Assembly: GCA_046154695.1 (NCBI GenBank)
Contig: JBJXFI010000120.1
Coordinates: 1-54,291, forward strand
Source: DALYLB01 sp046154695
GTDB taxonomy: Bacteria > Acidobacteriota > Blastocatellia > RBC074
Direction of reading: 5' to 3'
Length of the DNA: 54,291 nt
The notes beneath the pieces are model-generated. The model ran no database searches, was not told the origin of the DNA, and saw nothing but the letters and a program-made list of their open reading frames with translations. Of the stretch, positions 25,546-34,968 are shown in pieces. Within the stretch, counting starts at the first letter, position 1, and each line of letters opens with the position of its first letter. The translations under genes and the position numbers were made by a program.

Positions 25546-27513
25546 TTACCGCCCGCCTCCCATCGAACTGAAGCTCATTTGGCGGGCGAGGGGAGTCTCC
25601 CCCACCGGACTCGCCACCTCGCCGTCGAAAAATCGCCGCTGCCAGATTTCAAAATTGAGAAGCATCCACAATCGCTCCGCATGGTTTTCGCCCTGCGCGT
25701 GGCGCCGGACGATCTCGCGCACATAGTCGCCGTCGAAGATCCCCCGCTCCAGCGCGCGCGGGCTCAGCACGTACTCGTCGATGATGTGGCGGAAGGGGCC
25801 GCGGAACCACGCGCCGACCGGCACCGGGAAGCCCATCTTCTTGCGGGTCAGGATCTCCTGCGGGAGCAGCGAGCGCATCGCCCTCCGCAGAACATACTTC
25901 GTCGTCCATCCGCGCAGCTTCATGCTTTCCGGCAGATGGGTCGCGAACTCGACCATATGATGATCGAGAAACGGCACGCGGCTCTCGATCGACGCCGCCA
26001 TGCTCATCTGATCCTGCTTCATCAGCAGCTCGTGCAGGTAGGTCTTCAGATCCGCCGCGAGCAGCTTGTCGAGCAGCGTCTCGGCGTCCGACTCGTCGAT
26101 GTAGGCGAGGGACGTCCGGTAGGGGTCGTGATCCCCCATCCGCGCATAGGTGTTGGCCGAGAACAACTGCCGCTGCATGTTCGGGGAATAGACCGCGAAG
26201 TTGTCGAAATAGAGGTCTTTGATCTCGGCCGGCATGAATAGAAACGTTCGCTGCAGGATCTGACGCAGCCGCGACGCGCCGTTCAGGCTCTCGATCCGCC
26301 GCTTGACGAGCGATCGCATGGGCGCCGTCGTCATGCGCTCATAGCCGCGGCCGAGCAGCAGGTTGTAGATCGCCACGCGATACTTGTTGTAGCCCGCGAG
26401 CAGCTCGTCGCTTCCTTCTCCCGTCAGCACGACCTTGACGTGTTTGGCGGCCAGATCCGACACGAAATAGAGCGGGACGCTCGACGGATGGGCGATTGGC
26501 TCGTCTTCCTGAAAGACCAGCTGCGGCAGGTGGGCGAAGAACTGTTCCGGGCTGACGACAATCTCGCGATGGTCCGTCTTGAAGGCCTGCGCCACCGTTC
26601 GCGCGAACTCCAGCTCGTTCGCCTCCCGCTCGGCGAACGCGACCGAAAAGGTCTTGACCGGCTCCTTCACGAACTGGCTCATCACCGCCACGATCGCGCT
26701 CGAATCGATTCCGCCTGAAAGAAACATCCCGAGCGGGACATCGGCCATCAGATGCGACTCGACGCAATCGCGGAAGATCTCGCTGAACCGGTCCACATAC
26801 TGTTCCTCGCTCAGGCTTTCGGCCGGCTTGGTGAAGCTCAGATCCCAGTAGCGTTCGATCCTGACCCGCCCGTTGTTCCAGATCAGCGAGTGCCCCGGCA
26901 GCAGGCGCTTCACTCCCCGAAAGAGCGTCTCTTCGCCGGAGGTGTAGCGGTTTGCGGCGTAGTCGGCGAGGGCGTTGTAATTCAACGCCGGCTTCGCGCC
27001 GTTCGCCTCGATCAACGCCTTGATCTCCGATGCGAAATAGAGGGCTCCGTCCTCCTTCAACAGGTAATAGAGCGGCTTGATGCCGAGCCGGTCGCGCGTG
27101 AGGACGAGTTGGCGGCGGGGGGCATCCCAGATCGCGTAGGCGAACATGCCGCGCAGCCGCTGCGCCCCCCGCGAGCCGAACTCCTCGTACAGATGGATGA
27201 TCGTCTCGGTGTCGGACGAGGTGCGATAGACATGGCCCCGCTCCATCAGGGTCGGGCGCAGCTCCCGATGGTTGTATATCTCGCCGTTGAAGACGATCCG
27301 GATCGAGTCGTCCTCGTTCGACATCGGTTGATGGCCTCCGCCGAGATCGACGATCGATAGGCGCCGGTGGGCGATTCCGACCGAGCCGTCGATGTACAGG
27401 TCCGCGTCGTCCGGCCCGCGATGCGCGATCGTGTCCCGCATCGCCGCGAGACGCCCCGCCTCCACGCGCTGGCGGGAGGACTCAGGAATGGCTATGCCGC
27501 AAATTCCACACAT
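25546..27513 (-). CDS. Asparagine synthase-like glutamine amidotransferase
   Basis: 655 residues. The protein starts MCGICGIA, so Cys2 becomes the N-terminal nucleophile of the class II glutamine amidotransferase domain; this fixes the start at 27513. HRGPDD, FNGEIYNH and DRLGIKPLYY follow. The synthetase half has the PP-loop LSGGIDSS and GEGSDELLAGY. Enzymes of this type make asparagine, but copies inside EPS loci (such as exosortase-A amidotransferase 1) are thought to amidate uronic acid carboxyls or similar groups. With an AlgD-like enzyme in the same operon, amidation of a mannuronate is an attractive inference. Confidence 0.9.
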   Translation of the reverse strand: MCGICGIAIPESSRQRVEAGRLAAMRDTIAHRGPDDADLYIDGSVGIAHRRLSIVDLGGGHQPMSNEDDSIRIVFNGEIYNHRELRPTLMERGHVYRTSSDTETIIHLYEEFGSRGAQRLRGMFAYAIWDAPRRQLVLTRDRLGIKPLYYLLKEDGALYFASEIKALIEANGAKPALNYNALADYAANRYTSGEETLFRGVKRLLPGHSLIWNNGRVRIERYWDLSFTKPAESLSEEQYVDRFSEIFRDCVESHLMADVPLGMFLSGGIDSSAIVAVMSQFVKEPVKTFSVAFAEREANELEFARTVAQAFKTDHREIVVSPEQFFAHLPQLVFQEDEPIAHPSSVPLYFVSDLAAKHVKVVLTGEGSDELLAGYNKYRVAIYNLLLGRGYERMTTAPMRSLVKRRIESLNGASRLRQILQRTFLFMPAEIKDLYFDNFAVYSPNMQRQLFSANTYARMGDHDPYRTSLAYIDESDAETLLDKLLAADLKTYLHELLMKQDQMSMAASIESRVPFLDHHMVEFATHLPESMKLRGWTTKYVLRRAMRSLLPQEILTRKKMGFPVPVGAWFRGPFRHIIDEYVLSPRALERGIFDGDYVREIVRRHAQGENHAERLWMLLNFEIWQRRFFDGEVASPVGETPLARQMSFSSMGGGR

Positions 27514-27566
27514 AACTTTCGATTTCGTCGGGGACGCCGCGCCCTTTGGCATCGGCCTCCCCGGGA

Positions 27567-28220
27567 TTACACCAACGGTTTGATTCCCCGGGCAACGAAA
27601 AACTCTCGATTCTCGATCTCGATTTGACCGAAGCCCGCTTTCCTCATCGCTTTGACAACGCCTCTGCCGGTCTGGACCGACTCGCATCGCGCCCGGTTCA
27701 ACGGGTAGCGAAACACCCTGCCGGTAAGATGAAACAGCAGGCTGTTGAGGCCGATATAAACATGGTACGCGATTCCCCGCGGGCTCCCTCTCCGCAGCGC
27801 CTGGAACGTCCATTGGCGAAGCAGCGGGAGTCCATGAAGCGTCAACCATGCCTGTCCGTTCGGACGCAGCACTCTGAAGACCTCCTCCAACGCAACCGGA
27901 ATCTCGGTATAGGGAATCGTGACGCGGGAGATCACGAGATCGAACGACTTGTCCCGAAAGGGCAATCGCTCTCCGGATCCCTTGATAAAGTGAATGTCGT
28001 TCGTCAATTCCCGTCCGAGCTGGAGGGCCTCCTCGTCGACATCCAGCCCGAAGGCGGTGACCTCTTTCCCGAGGTTGGAGGAGAGAAGCGTCTGCCCCGC
28101 GCCGCATCCCAGATCGAGAATGGACCCGATGCCGTTCGGAATCGGCGGCATGATGCGGCGCGAATCCCGCTCGGAGCGGGCGATCGCCAGCTCTCCCAGG
28201 TGGTATTCGCGGCTGTTCAT
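27567..28220 (-). CDS. SAM-dependent methyltransferase (class I)
   Basis: 217 residues. Motif I is ILDLGCGAGQTLL, followed by GLDVDEEALQLGREL (motif II acidic end), RLPFRDKSFDLVISR (motif III/IV) and VFRVLRPNGQAWLTLHG. This is a compact Methyltransf_11-type enzyme; the C-terminus has a hydrophobic stretch, IAYHVYIGLNSLLFHL, that could form the acceptor site. Its ATG overlaps the previous glycosyltransferase stop as ATGA. It probably methylates a sugar hydroxyl or carboxyl of the repeat unit. Confidence 0.83.
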   Translation of the reverse strand: MNSREYHLGELAIARSERDSRRIMPPIPNGIGSILDLGCGAGQTLLSSNLGKEVTAFGLDVDEEALQLGRELTNDIHFIKGSGERLPFRDKSFDLVISRVTIPYTEIPVALEEVFRVLRPNGQAWLTLHGLPLLRQWTFQALRRGSPRGIAYHVYIGLNSLLFHLTGRVFRYPLNRARCESVQTGRGVVKAMRKAGFGQIEIENREFFVARGIKPLV

Positions 28221-29266
28221 CCCGCCTCCTTCATCAGATCCCGATAGATCGCGTGAACAGCCTCGATATTCTCCTCGCCCGACTCGCCGCCGCGGGGGGC
28301 CGATCCATTCGAGTGCGTCAGCAGCCGCTCGATGGTCAGGGAGAGGGCCTTCACGTCCGACCGCGGGATCAGGTGAACCCCCTCTGGGCGCATCCCGTTG
28401 TCGGTGGCGATGACGGGCGTCCCCGCGGCGAGCGCTTCCCGCACCGAGATCGAATCGCCGTCGTAAAGCGTGGTTCGCAGGAAGACATCTCCCTCCACAA
28501 TCGCGCGGAGGGCCGCCGAATGCGGTAGATCGCCGCACATCAGGATATGATCGGCATACGGTTTGCTTCCGATCTCCCTTCGCATCTCCTTCTCCATGCT
28601 GCCGCCGCCGATGATCAGCAGGCCCGCGTTCGGAAAACGTTCGCGAACCGAACCGAGCCCCTCGATCTGCGATGGTATGTCGTATTCCGGCTCCAGTCCG
28701 CTGACCGTGACGAGGTTGGGGGAATGCGTCTGAAGGAATCGCGCAAGATCGTCCGGCAGGGCCGTGTCGGAAGGGGGCAGGGAAACGCTGTGCGGAAGAA
28801 TCATGTGAAGCCGGCCCTTTGGCACGCCGAACCGCTCGAACAGCTCCACCAGCTCCCGATTGACGCCGATGATCCTTTCGAACCGGCGAAAGATGAAGCC
28901 CCGCAGCGTGAAGGGGCGCGCGGTCTTTCCCTCCGCCGATTGCGGATAGCCGCCCGAATGAAACGTGAGGACGGCTTTGCTCCGCGGCATCAAACAGCAG
29001 GCCAGCCCCAGCAGCAGCAGCCGCAGCGAGAACGTCCCCCCGATATGCATGTGGATGATGTCGTATTTCAATCGAAGGAGAAGGCGCAATACATGCAGCG
29101 AATTTTTGGGGAAATGGACATCCGCGTCCTTTCCATCGCGATGCCGCGTCAGATTGATGACCGAGCAGGGAATCCCCCGCGCCATCAAAAAACGGCGAAT
29201 CGCCACCAGATTGGTCTGGACCCCGCCATGAGGCGGCGGATATGGGCCCATCAAAAGCACTCTCAT
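28217..29266 (-). CDS. Glycosyltransferase family 4
   Basis: 349 residues, GT-B fold. MRVLLMGPYPPPHGGVQTN is the typical GT4 N-terminus with its Gly-rich loop. The C-terminal half has LLIIGGGSMEKEM and VFLRTTLYDGDSISVREALA, where the Glu in SVREAL takes the role of the EX7E acidic residues. I chose ATG 29266 since the preceding codons do not look coding. It overlaps the methyltransferase gene by 4 bases. It acts on the cytoplasmic face; the sugar is unknown. Confidence 0.87.
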   Translation of the reverse strand: MRVLLMGPYPPPHGGVQTNLVAIRRFLMARGIPCSVINLTRHRDGKDADVHFPKNSLHVLRLLLRLKYDIIHMHIGGTFSLRLLLLGLACCLMPRSKAVLTFHSGGYPQSAEGKTARPFTLRGFIFRRFERIIGVNRELVELFERFGVPKGRLHMILPHSVSLPPSDTALPDDLARFLQTHSPNLVTVSGLEPEYDIPSQIEGLGSVRERFPNAGLLIIGGGSMEKEMRREIGSKPYADHILMCGDLPHSAALRAIVEGDVFLRTTLYDGDSISVREALAAGTPVIATDNGMRPEGVHLIPRSDVKALSLTIERLLTHSNGSAPRGGESGEENIEAVHAIYRDLMKEAG

Positions 29267-29374
29267 AATTCCACAGACTCGTTCCCGGCGGCCGGCGTCG
29301 CCGGCGCCGCCTTCCATCCGATGGAGGAAGAGGACGAACCGGAAACCCGGCCCGCTCAGTCCTCCCTTGCGCGG

Positions 29375-30592
29375 TTACAGCATCAGTGTCTCGATCATCT
29401 GGGACAGGGACAGGAGCAGCCCGTTTCCCATGATCTTTTGCGCCTGGGGCACCTCGAGGCTGACGCGGTTCAGGAGCCGGTCATAGAGCCGCTCCGTCTT
29501 GTCGAGTTGCGCCACCGACGTGAACTTCTCCTGAACGATCCGCCGCCCGTATTGCCCCATCTTGTCGGCGCGTTCGGGATCGCGCAGCAGTTCGATGATT
29601 CGCCCGGCCATCTTGCCGGGATCCGCGGGGGGAAGCAGGTGCCCGGTTTCCCCCTCCACGATGGCCTCGCTCGCGCCGCCGACGTTTGTGGCGACGACCG
29701 GCCGCCCCGCGCCCATATATTCGAGAATGGCGTTCGAGAATCCTTCCGCAAGCGAGCTCAGCACGCAGACGCTGGAGATGGAGAGAAGCTCGGCGATATA
29801 TTCACATCGCCCCAGAAAGAAGGTGTCCGCCTCGATTCCCATCTCCTTCGAAAAATCGCGCAGGCCCTCTCTGAGTCTTCCATCGCCCGCCAGAACGAAG
29901 CGCGCCCCCGGAACCTCCCGGCGAACCTGCTGCGCCGCGCGAAGAAACGTCTCCTGGTCCTTCACCGGATTGTTCATGTTGGCCACGATGGTGACGAATT
30001 GGAGATCGCTCGCCGTGGGGAGCTTCAGGATCTCGAAGATTTCCGCCCGCTCATATCGCGGTTTGACCCGGTCGGGCAGAAAGCTGTTGTAGATCGTCTC
30101 GATCTTTTCGTTCTGATGCCCCTCGCTGATGAGGTGTTTGCGGACGGTCTCGGCGTTCGCGATGATGACATGGGCGAGCTTGTATGCCTGGCGCTCGATG
30201 ATCTCCTGCGACGGGGTGCGGCACCCGGTCGTGTCGCGCCGCGAGGCGATTCGCACCGGCACCCGCGCCATCCAGGCGCCCGTCATTCCGAAAATATTCG
30301 TGTAGAGGTCGTGCGTGTGGACGATATCGATCCGGAGCTTTCGCAACAGCCGGGCAAACCGATTAAGCTGCGTTAGCGTCGTGGGATGCGCGAAGCCCTT
30401 CAATGGAAATGATGGGATCTCCGTGAATCCGATCGAGCGAAGCTCATTGCCCAGATTTCCCTCCGCCTTCATGCACGCCATGAAGACCTCATAGCGCGCA
30501 TTCTCCTGAAGGGATCGGGTAAGTTGCGTCGCCTGACGCTCTGAGCCAGCCTCCCAAAAATTATCGATCAGGTGTAACACTCTAGGCTTCAT
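29375..30592 (-). CDS. Glycosyltransferase family 4
   Basis: 405 residues. MKPRVLHLIDNFWEAGSERQ is the classical N-terminus of exosortase-locus GT4 enzymes (TIGR03088-like), with IVHTHDLYTNIF as the acceptor-side turn. The C-terminal domain has FVLAGDGRLREGL, CVLSSLAEGFSNAILEYM with the EX7E motif, and GRPVVATNVGGASE. The start at 30592 is favoured by AAAGGA 9 bases upstream; an ATG at 30610 is also in frame. It lies 108 bases from the next GT4 gene, and the gap shows nothing notable. Confidence 0.88.
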   Translation of the reverse strand: MKPRVLHLIDNFWEAGSERQATQLTRSLQENARYEVFMACMKAEGNLGNELRSIGFTEIPSFPLKGFAHPTTLTQLNRFARLLRKLRIDIVHTHDLYTNIFGMTGAWMARVPVRIASRRDTTGCRTPSQEIIERQAYKLAHVIIANAETVRKHLISEGHQNEKIETIYNSFLPDRVKPRYERAEIFEILKLPTASDLQFVTIVANMNNPVKDQETFLRAAQQVRREVPGARFVLAGDGRLREGLRDFSKEMGIEADTFFLGRCEYIAELLSISSVCVLSSLAEGFSNAILEYMGAGRPVVATNVGGASEAIVEGETGHLLPPADPGKMAGRIIELLRDPERADKMGQYGRRIVQEKFTSVAQLDKTERLYDRLLNRVSLEVPQAQKIMGNGLLLSLSQMIETLML

Positions 30593-30658
30593 TCCATGTA
30601 TTCCTTTCATAGTTCAGTGTGAGGTCCGAATTCAAGGCAATAGAGGGAGAGGGGAAAG

Positions 30659-32080
30659 TCATGTTCCATTGATTTTGGCCATGTCCTCCGCCGCGTCGCG
30701 CCATCCGACCGGATGGGTGACGGGCAGAGGGCCCGCGCCGTTTTGCAGGATGTCGGAGGCCGGGCCGGCCTTCCAGGAGCCGTGAAGAACGATATCGGAC
30801 GGGGGAAATGTCGCAATGGGCCACGGAAAGCGGCTGAAGGCTTCACGGACGATCGTCAGCGAGTCGGGATTGTACGCCAGCAGGCGGGCGCCGACCCAGT
30901 CGACGGCCGCGGCGTTCTGTCCGGCCATGATCAATCCCAGCGGAAGCGGCTGCGGTTTCAGGGGGCCGTCTCCCTGCCCGGCCACGACCGCGTCCACGAT
31001 ATGCAGCGTCCGCCGCCGGGGGCTGTCGCCGAGTGTTCCGTCCGTCCGGCCGTAAAGCAGAATTCGATTCAGATCCAGGCAGGTCCGCCATATGGTGTCG
31101 TTTCCCGACCACGAGCCCTCGAGCCCCAGCTCGTCGCCCATGATTTTCAGCGCGCGGGCGAAGGGCTTGCTGACCAGCGTCCAGGCGCGCGCCGCGGCGG
31201 GCGAGGTGGTCATGTTCTGCTGGTCGGAGGTGAATTCCAGCGCACGCTTGAAGGGATTGTTGTCCGGATAACAGTCGCCGCCCGTGCCCGACCCGCCGAG
31301 GCGATGATGGGGCAGATATTCCTTGTTCCCGTTGATCCCGATCAGGTTCTTGAGCGCGCAGGTGATCCCCGCCTTTTTGTGGGTCTTCAGCTTGGGAAGG
31401 TTGATCACGACGTCCGCCTCGATGATCTCCCGGGCGACCAGATACTGGTGGCGGCCCGGCGCGTGGGTCTTCGCCAGGAGGCGCGGATCGTAGCACGTCA
31501 CGCGGAACGACCCCTGATCGTCGGTGATCGGTTCGAGAAGGCTGTCGGCGCCGAGGTCGAAGAGGACGAATTGGCTCTCCGACTGGCGGCTCTCCTCCGC
31601 CATTCTCACACCATTGACGAAGACGCAGGTCGTTCTGCGAAAGTCGCGTACCCCCTTGAAGCGAGGTTCCTCGCTCTTGAGGCGATCCGACCATTCTCCG
31701 AGCCCGGTCGCCCTCAGCAGGTGGTCGAAATCGCAGCCCTGCACGGGCGCATCCCCGACGGTGACCGTCGAGGGACCAGCCTGAAGAACGGCCTCGACAA
31801 CGGCGCGAATGAGCGAGGTGTGCGTCACCAGCGGTTCGATTCCCCAGGGCCCCTCGTTCTCGTGGAGGACGAGGTTGGGCTTGATCAGGACGCGGGCGCC
31901 CGGCGGGATCATGCTTCCGAAAAGGCCGCGCCCTTCCTCCGGCCACCCGAGGTCCTCCGCCGCGCGTCTCAGGGCGTCCGCGACCGGGCCTCCCGCCGAA
32001 TTCCCGCCGCCGTACGAGGCGGAGGGAAGCGCCGAAATCGCCACCCTCGGATCACGCAGCATCGTTCCGTCCGGTTCCAT
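30659..32080 (-). CDS. DUF362-domain protein
   Basis: 473 residues carrying the DUF362 core: VLIKPNLVLHENEG, VTVGDAPVQGCDFD, and the family signature INLPKLKTHKKAGITCALKN followed by LIGINGNKEYLPHHR. Later AAVDWVGARLLAYNPDSL matches the end of the domain. Unlike many relatives it has no ferredoxin-like Cys clusters and no Tat signal. The biochemical role of DUF362 is not settled. AAAGGAGG 9 bases before ATG 32080 fixes the start, 2 bases after the PaaK-like stop, so the pair is tightly coupled. It might process the acid activated by that ligase. Confidence 0.8.
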   Translation of the reverse strand: MEPDGTMLRDPRVAISALPSASYGGGNSAGGPVADALRRAAEDLGWPEEGRGLFGSMIPPGARVLIKPNLVLHENEGPWGIEPLVTHTSLIRAVVEAVLQAGPSTVTVGDAPVQGCDFDHLLRATGLGEWSDRLKSEEPRFKGVRDFRRTTCVFVNGVRMAEESRQSESQFVLFDLGADSLLEPITDDQGSFRVTCYDPRLLAKTHAPGRHQYLVAREIIEADVVINLPKLKTHKKAGITCALKNLIGINGNKEYLPHHRLGGSGTGGDCYPDNNPFKRALEFTSDQQNMTTSPAAARAWTLVSKPFARALKIMGDELGLEGSWSGNDTIWRTCLDLNRILLYGRTDGTLGDSPRRRTLHIVDAVVAGQGDGPLKPQPLPLGLIMAGQNAAAVDWVGARLLAYNPDSLTIVREAFSRFPWPIATFPPSDIVLHGSWKAGPASDILQNGAGPLPVTHPVGWRDAAEDMAKINGT

Positions 32081-32082
32081 GA

Positions 32083-33486
32083 TTACTCGCCTCCTTTCGC
32101 GATCTTCACCTTGCTTACGACGGGCCGCCATTTGTTGGCGATCGTCCGGGGAACCTGGTCAACCAGGTCGATCCGTACGTCGAGGCCGGGCAGGTTGGAT
32201 GTGATGATGTGCTGGATCCGCCGCCGGCTCTCGTCCCCGAACCCGCTCTTCGGGACAATCATCAATTGGACGGAGTAGTCCGGCTCCTGCAGCAGCATGA
32301 ACTCCCGGACCGGATGGTCCTTCATCATGTGCGGGAACTCGATTCCATGAATCCAGCGCCCGTCCGGCAGCCAGACCCCATCCGTCACCCGTCCCACGAC
32401 CTCGTGAAGCGAGAAGGTCGGATGTCCGGGGCGGCTCCCCCGGGGGAAGCGCCCGACATCGTCGATCCGGTAGCGAATCATGGGCATTCCATCCGCATGC
32501 AGTTTCGTGATGAGAATCGAGGATGTCGCCCCGCCCGACTCCGGTTCGAGCAGCAGATCCGCCCAGTCGATCTCGAAATCATGCGACGCCGCGGGATCCA
32601 TCTGATACCCGATATAACCGATATCCCGGCTTCCATACCGCTCGTGAACCGGACGGCCAAAGGCCATCTCGATCGCCTTTCGATGCTGCGGGATCAGCTT
32701 CTCCGCGCCCGTGATCAGGCATTTTGTCGGATAGGAAGGCTCATACCCCCGCTCCAGAATATATTCCGCGAGATGGCCGAGCGCCGCCGCATAGGCGATG
32801 ATGCAGGTCGGCCGCCATTGCTCGAACTCCTGGTGATAGCTCTCGAAGACCTCCGGCGAGAGCCGGAAGCAGTTGAACATCTTCGAGTTGTTGATGAATT
32901 GGTGCATGCGGGCCCGCAGCGAGTCGGTCTCGTTCACATCCAGATGATGGCCCCAGAAATACCCGATGCGCGTGCCGAGAGGCATCCCGAGCCGCTGTAG
33001 AAACGACTCCCCGGCGCTCTCGCGCCACCCCGTCTCCTCCGGTCCCATCCAGATCTCGGTCGGCGTCCCGCTCGATCCCCCCGTGGCGTCCCGCCGCAAT
33101 TGCTCGCGCGGAATCGCCGTCGTCACGATCCGCGCCCCGGCCTGCAGAATCTCCTCCCGCCCCAGCGGAGGAATCCGCGAAAATTCCTCGAACGTGAAAT
33201 CGGTATAGGGATCGAATCCGATTCGGTCGAAAAGCTCCTGATAAAAGGCGGTCTCCCGATACGCCCGGCGCATGCTGAACCGAAGCCGCTGCAGCATCCA
33301 CTCGCGCTTCCGGTCGAGGCTCCAGCCGGCGGCTTCCCGGCGAAAACGCAGCGCGTCGAAGAAGACCGACCTCACCGGGCGCGCCGAGGATTTCGCCATC
33401 TGAAAAAGATATAACGAGGGCACGAGCGCCCTGGTCGACAGCCAATCACGAGTTGTTCTTGCCAGATTGTCCATACCGAATTCCAT
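32083..33486 (-). CDS. PaaK/CapK-like adenylate-forming ligase
   Basis: 467 residues of the phenylacetate-CoA ligase family. The phosphate loop ATGGSSGTP is at 135-143, and ERYGSRDIGYIG takes the place of the YG(S/T)TE motif. MIRYRIDDVGRF and the C-terminal NKWRPVVSKVKIAKG, with Lys near the end, complete the enzyme. EPS-locus relatives (CapK) activate an unknown acid as an acyl-adenylate, with or without CoA. It directly precedes the DUF362 gene. ATG 33486 has a weak GGA; an ATG at 33474 is in frame. It gives the locus a second adenylate-forming enzyme in addition to 17625-19223. Confidence 0.85.
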   Translation of the reverse strand: MEFGMDNLARTTRDWLSTRALVPSLYLFQMAKSSARPVRSVFFDALRFRREAAGWSLDRKREWMLQRLRFSMRRAYRETAFYQELFDRIGFDPYTDFTFEEFSRIPPLGREEILQAGARIVTTAIPREQLRRDATGGSSGTPTEIWMGPEETGWRESAGESFLQRLGMPLGTRIGYFWGHHLDVNETDSLRARMHQFINNSKMFNCFRLSPEVFESYHQEFEQWRPTCIIAYAAALGHLAEYILERGYEPSYPTKCLITGAEKLIPQHRKAIEMAFGRPVHERYGSRDIGYIGYQMDPAASHDFEIDWADLLLEPESGGATSSILITKLHADGMPMIRYRIDDVGRFPRGSRPGHPTFSLHEVVGRVTDGVWLPDGRWIHGIEFPHMMKDHPVREFMLLQEPDYSVQLMIVPKSGFGDESRRRIQHIITSNLPGLDVRIDLVDQVPRTIANKWRPVVSKVKIAKGGE

Positions 33487-33502
33487 TTTATTTCCGTGCC
33501 TG

Positions 33503-34930
33503 TCAGTTCGCGTTGGGAAGGCGAAGCGATTTCCAGAGCGCCCCCCGGGAGGAAGCCGCGGAGGAAGCGCGCAATGCCGGCAGTCCCCCTTTTTCCGCAG
33601 GAAGCGCGCCGGCCTCGGCCATGTAGATGCGCCGAAGCGCCACGGCGTACGCGACGCTGAAATAGAGATAGGGAAAATACTGCACCGATCCGAAAAAGCC
33701 GTAGATGATATAGGCCGCCAGGGAGGCCTGGAAGCAGATGCTCATGATGTGGATCTCCCAGTCGGGGCGAACCCCTCCTTCCACGGTCTCGTTCTCGATT
33801 CTTCGCAGAAACAGGATGGGGGCGAAGATCAGGACCAGATAGGCGAGCAGCCCGACCACCCCCAACTCGGCCGATGTCTCCAGAAACGAGTTATGGGCGA
33901 CCTTTTCATGAAACGAATAGATGTGAAAATTCCCCATCCCCAGGCCGACGACGGAGCGCCTGACCGCCAGATCGGCCGCGACCTTCATCAACTGCTGCCG
34001 CTCCTGGGCCGAGTTCGTCTGGTCCGCCTCCGGATTGAAGATCGTCGCCAGGCGGGCCCGATACACGCCCGGCAGCGCCGCGAAAAGGACCACGGACATT
34101 ACGAGCGTCCCGATCACGATTCGGGCGCGATAGGCGCGGCCGGCCTTCCAGACAATCGTGCCGGCAGCCAGCACGAGGCCCAGGAATCCGCTTCGCGAAA
34201 AGGTGAACAGGACCGAAAAGCAGGTGACCATTACGCAGGCGAGCGCGAACAGGCGGACCCATCCCTTTCTCGTCAGCAGGACGTAGATGGAGAGCGGAAG
34301 CATCAGGTCGAGAACGCATGCGAGGTCGTTGGGGTTTTCGAGCTGGGTTCCCCATCCCTTGATTCGCTCCACCTCCTGGCCGGTGCGGGTCAGGAAGGTC
34401 TTCGCCGCGCTCGTGGCGTACAGAAACTGGCTGATGACCATCGCGAACAGAAACTGGCGCAGTCGAGGCCGGGTGTCGATCAGGTTCGTCATCAGGATGA
34501 AGATGATCAACAGGGTCACATACGTGTCCACCAGAACCTCGATGCTGTCTCCCGGCGAGGAGGCGATCGGCGTCAACAGCAGCCCCATGCCTCCCATGAC
34601 GATCATCATCTTCAGTTCCAGCGACCATGAGAGCAGCTTCTGACCGGCGCTGTGCTTGGCGAGAATGTAGCTGACGATCGTTCCCGCGGCGACGATCTTG
34701 AGCAGCGGGACCACGCCGAACACCCCGGGCATGACCTCCTGGGGACGAATGAAGATCAGCAGCATGATCACGAAGATCCCCGCATAGGCCACAGGGTATT
34801 TCCCGCGGGACTCCGTGAGCAGCGCCGCGGGCGCGCGGACGAACGCCATGCCCTCGGCCGGCGACTGCCGCCTGAACAGCACGCTGGACGGCGCCTTCGC
34901 TTTCTTGGTTCTTCTGTTCCAACGCATCAT
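33503..34930 (-). CDS. O-antigen ligase / Wzy-like polymerase
   Basis: A 475-residue membrane protein with about 11 to 12 hydrophobic segments. The Wzy_C region shows as GMGNFHIYSFHEKVAHNSFL followed by ETSAELGVVGLLAYL, with the conserved His and the Arg-rich loop before it. It would join lipid-linked repeat units in the periplasm. ATG 34930 (MMRW) has GGAG about 10 bases upstream. The coding region starts 38 bases after the Wzx stop. The C-terminal tail after ALRRIYMAEAG is Ala/Ser-rich and probably cytoplasmic. Confidence 0.87.
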   Translation of the reverse strand: MMRWNRRTKKAKAPSSVLFRRQSPAEGMAFVRAPAALLTESRGKYPVAYAGIFVIMLLIFIRPQEVMPGVFGVVPLLKIVAAGTIVSYILAKHSAGQKLLSWSLELKMMIVMGGMGLLLTPIASSPGDSIEVLVDTYVTLLIIFILMTNLIDTRPRLRQFLFAMVISQFLYATSAAKTFLTRTGQEVERIKGWGTQLENPNDLACVLDLMLPLSIYVLLTRKGWVRLFALACVMVTCFSVLFTFSRSGFLGLVLAAGTIVWKAGRAYRARIVIGTLVMSVVLFAALPGVYRARLATIFNPEADQTNSAQERQQLMKVAADLAVRRSVVGLGMGNFHIYSFHEKVAHNSFLETSAELGVVGLLAYLVLIFAPILFLRRIENETVEGGVRPDWEIHIMSICFQASLAAYIIYGFFGSVQYFPYLYFSVAYAVALRRIYMAEAGALPAEKGGLPALRASSAASSRGALWKSLRLPNAN

Positions 34931-34968
34931 TGACGTCTGCTCCAGGCCGCGGGGGTCTTCTCCCCCGC

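Noticed and set aside
24445..26241. 598-residue + strand open frame
   Set aside because: Antisense to a glycosyltransferase and the AsnB-like gene, both with complete motifs.
27514..28107. N-terminal extension of the AsnB-like protein
   Set aside because: The enzyme needs Cys at position 2, given by MCGICG at 27513; the extension overlaps the methyltransferase gene.
28547..30376. 609-residue + strand open frame
   Set aside because: It spans two well-supported GT4 genes on the other strand, and its translation has no domain and unusual His/Arg content.
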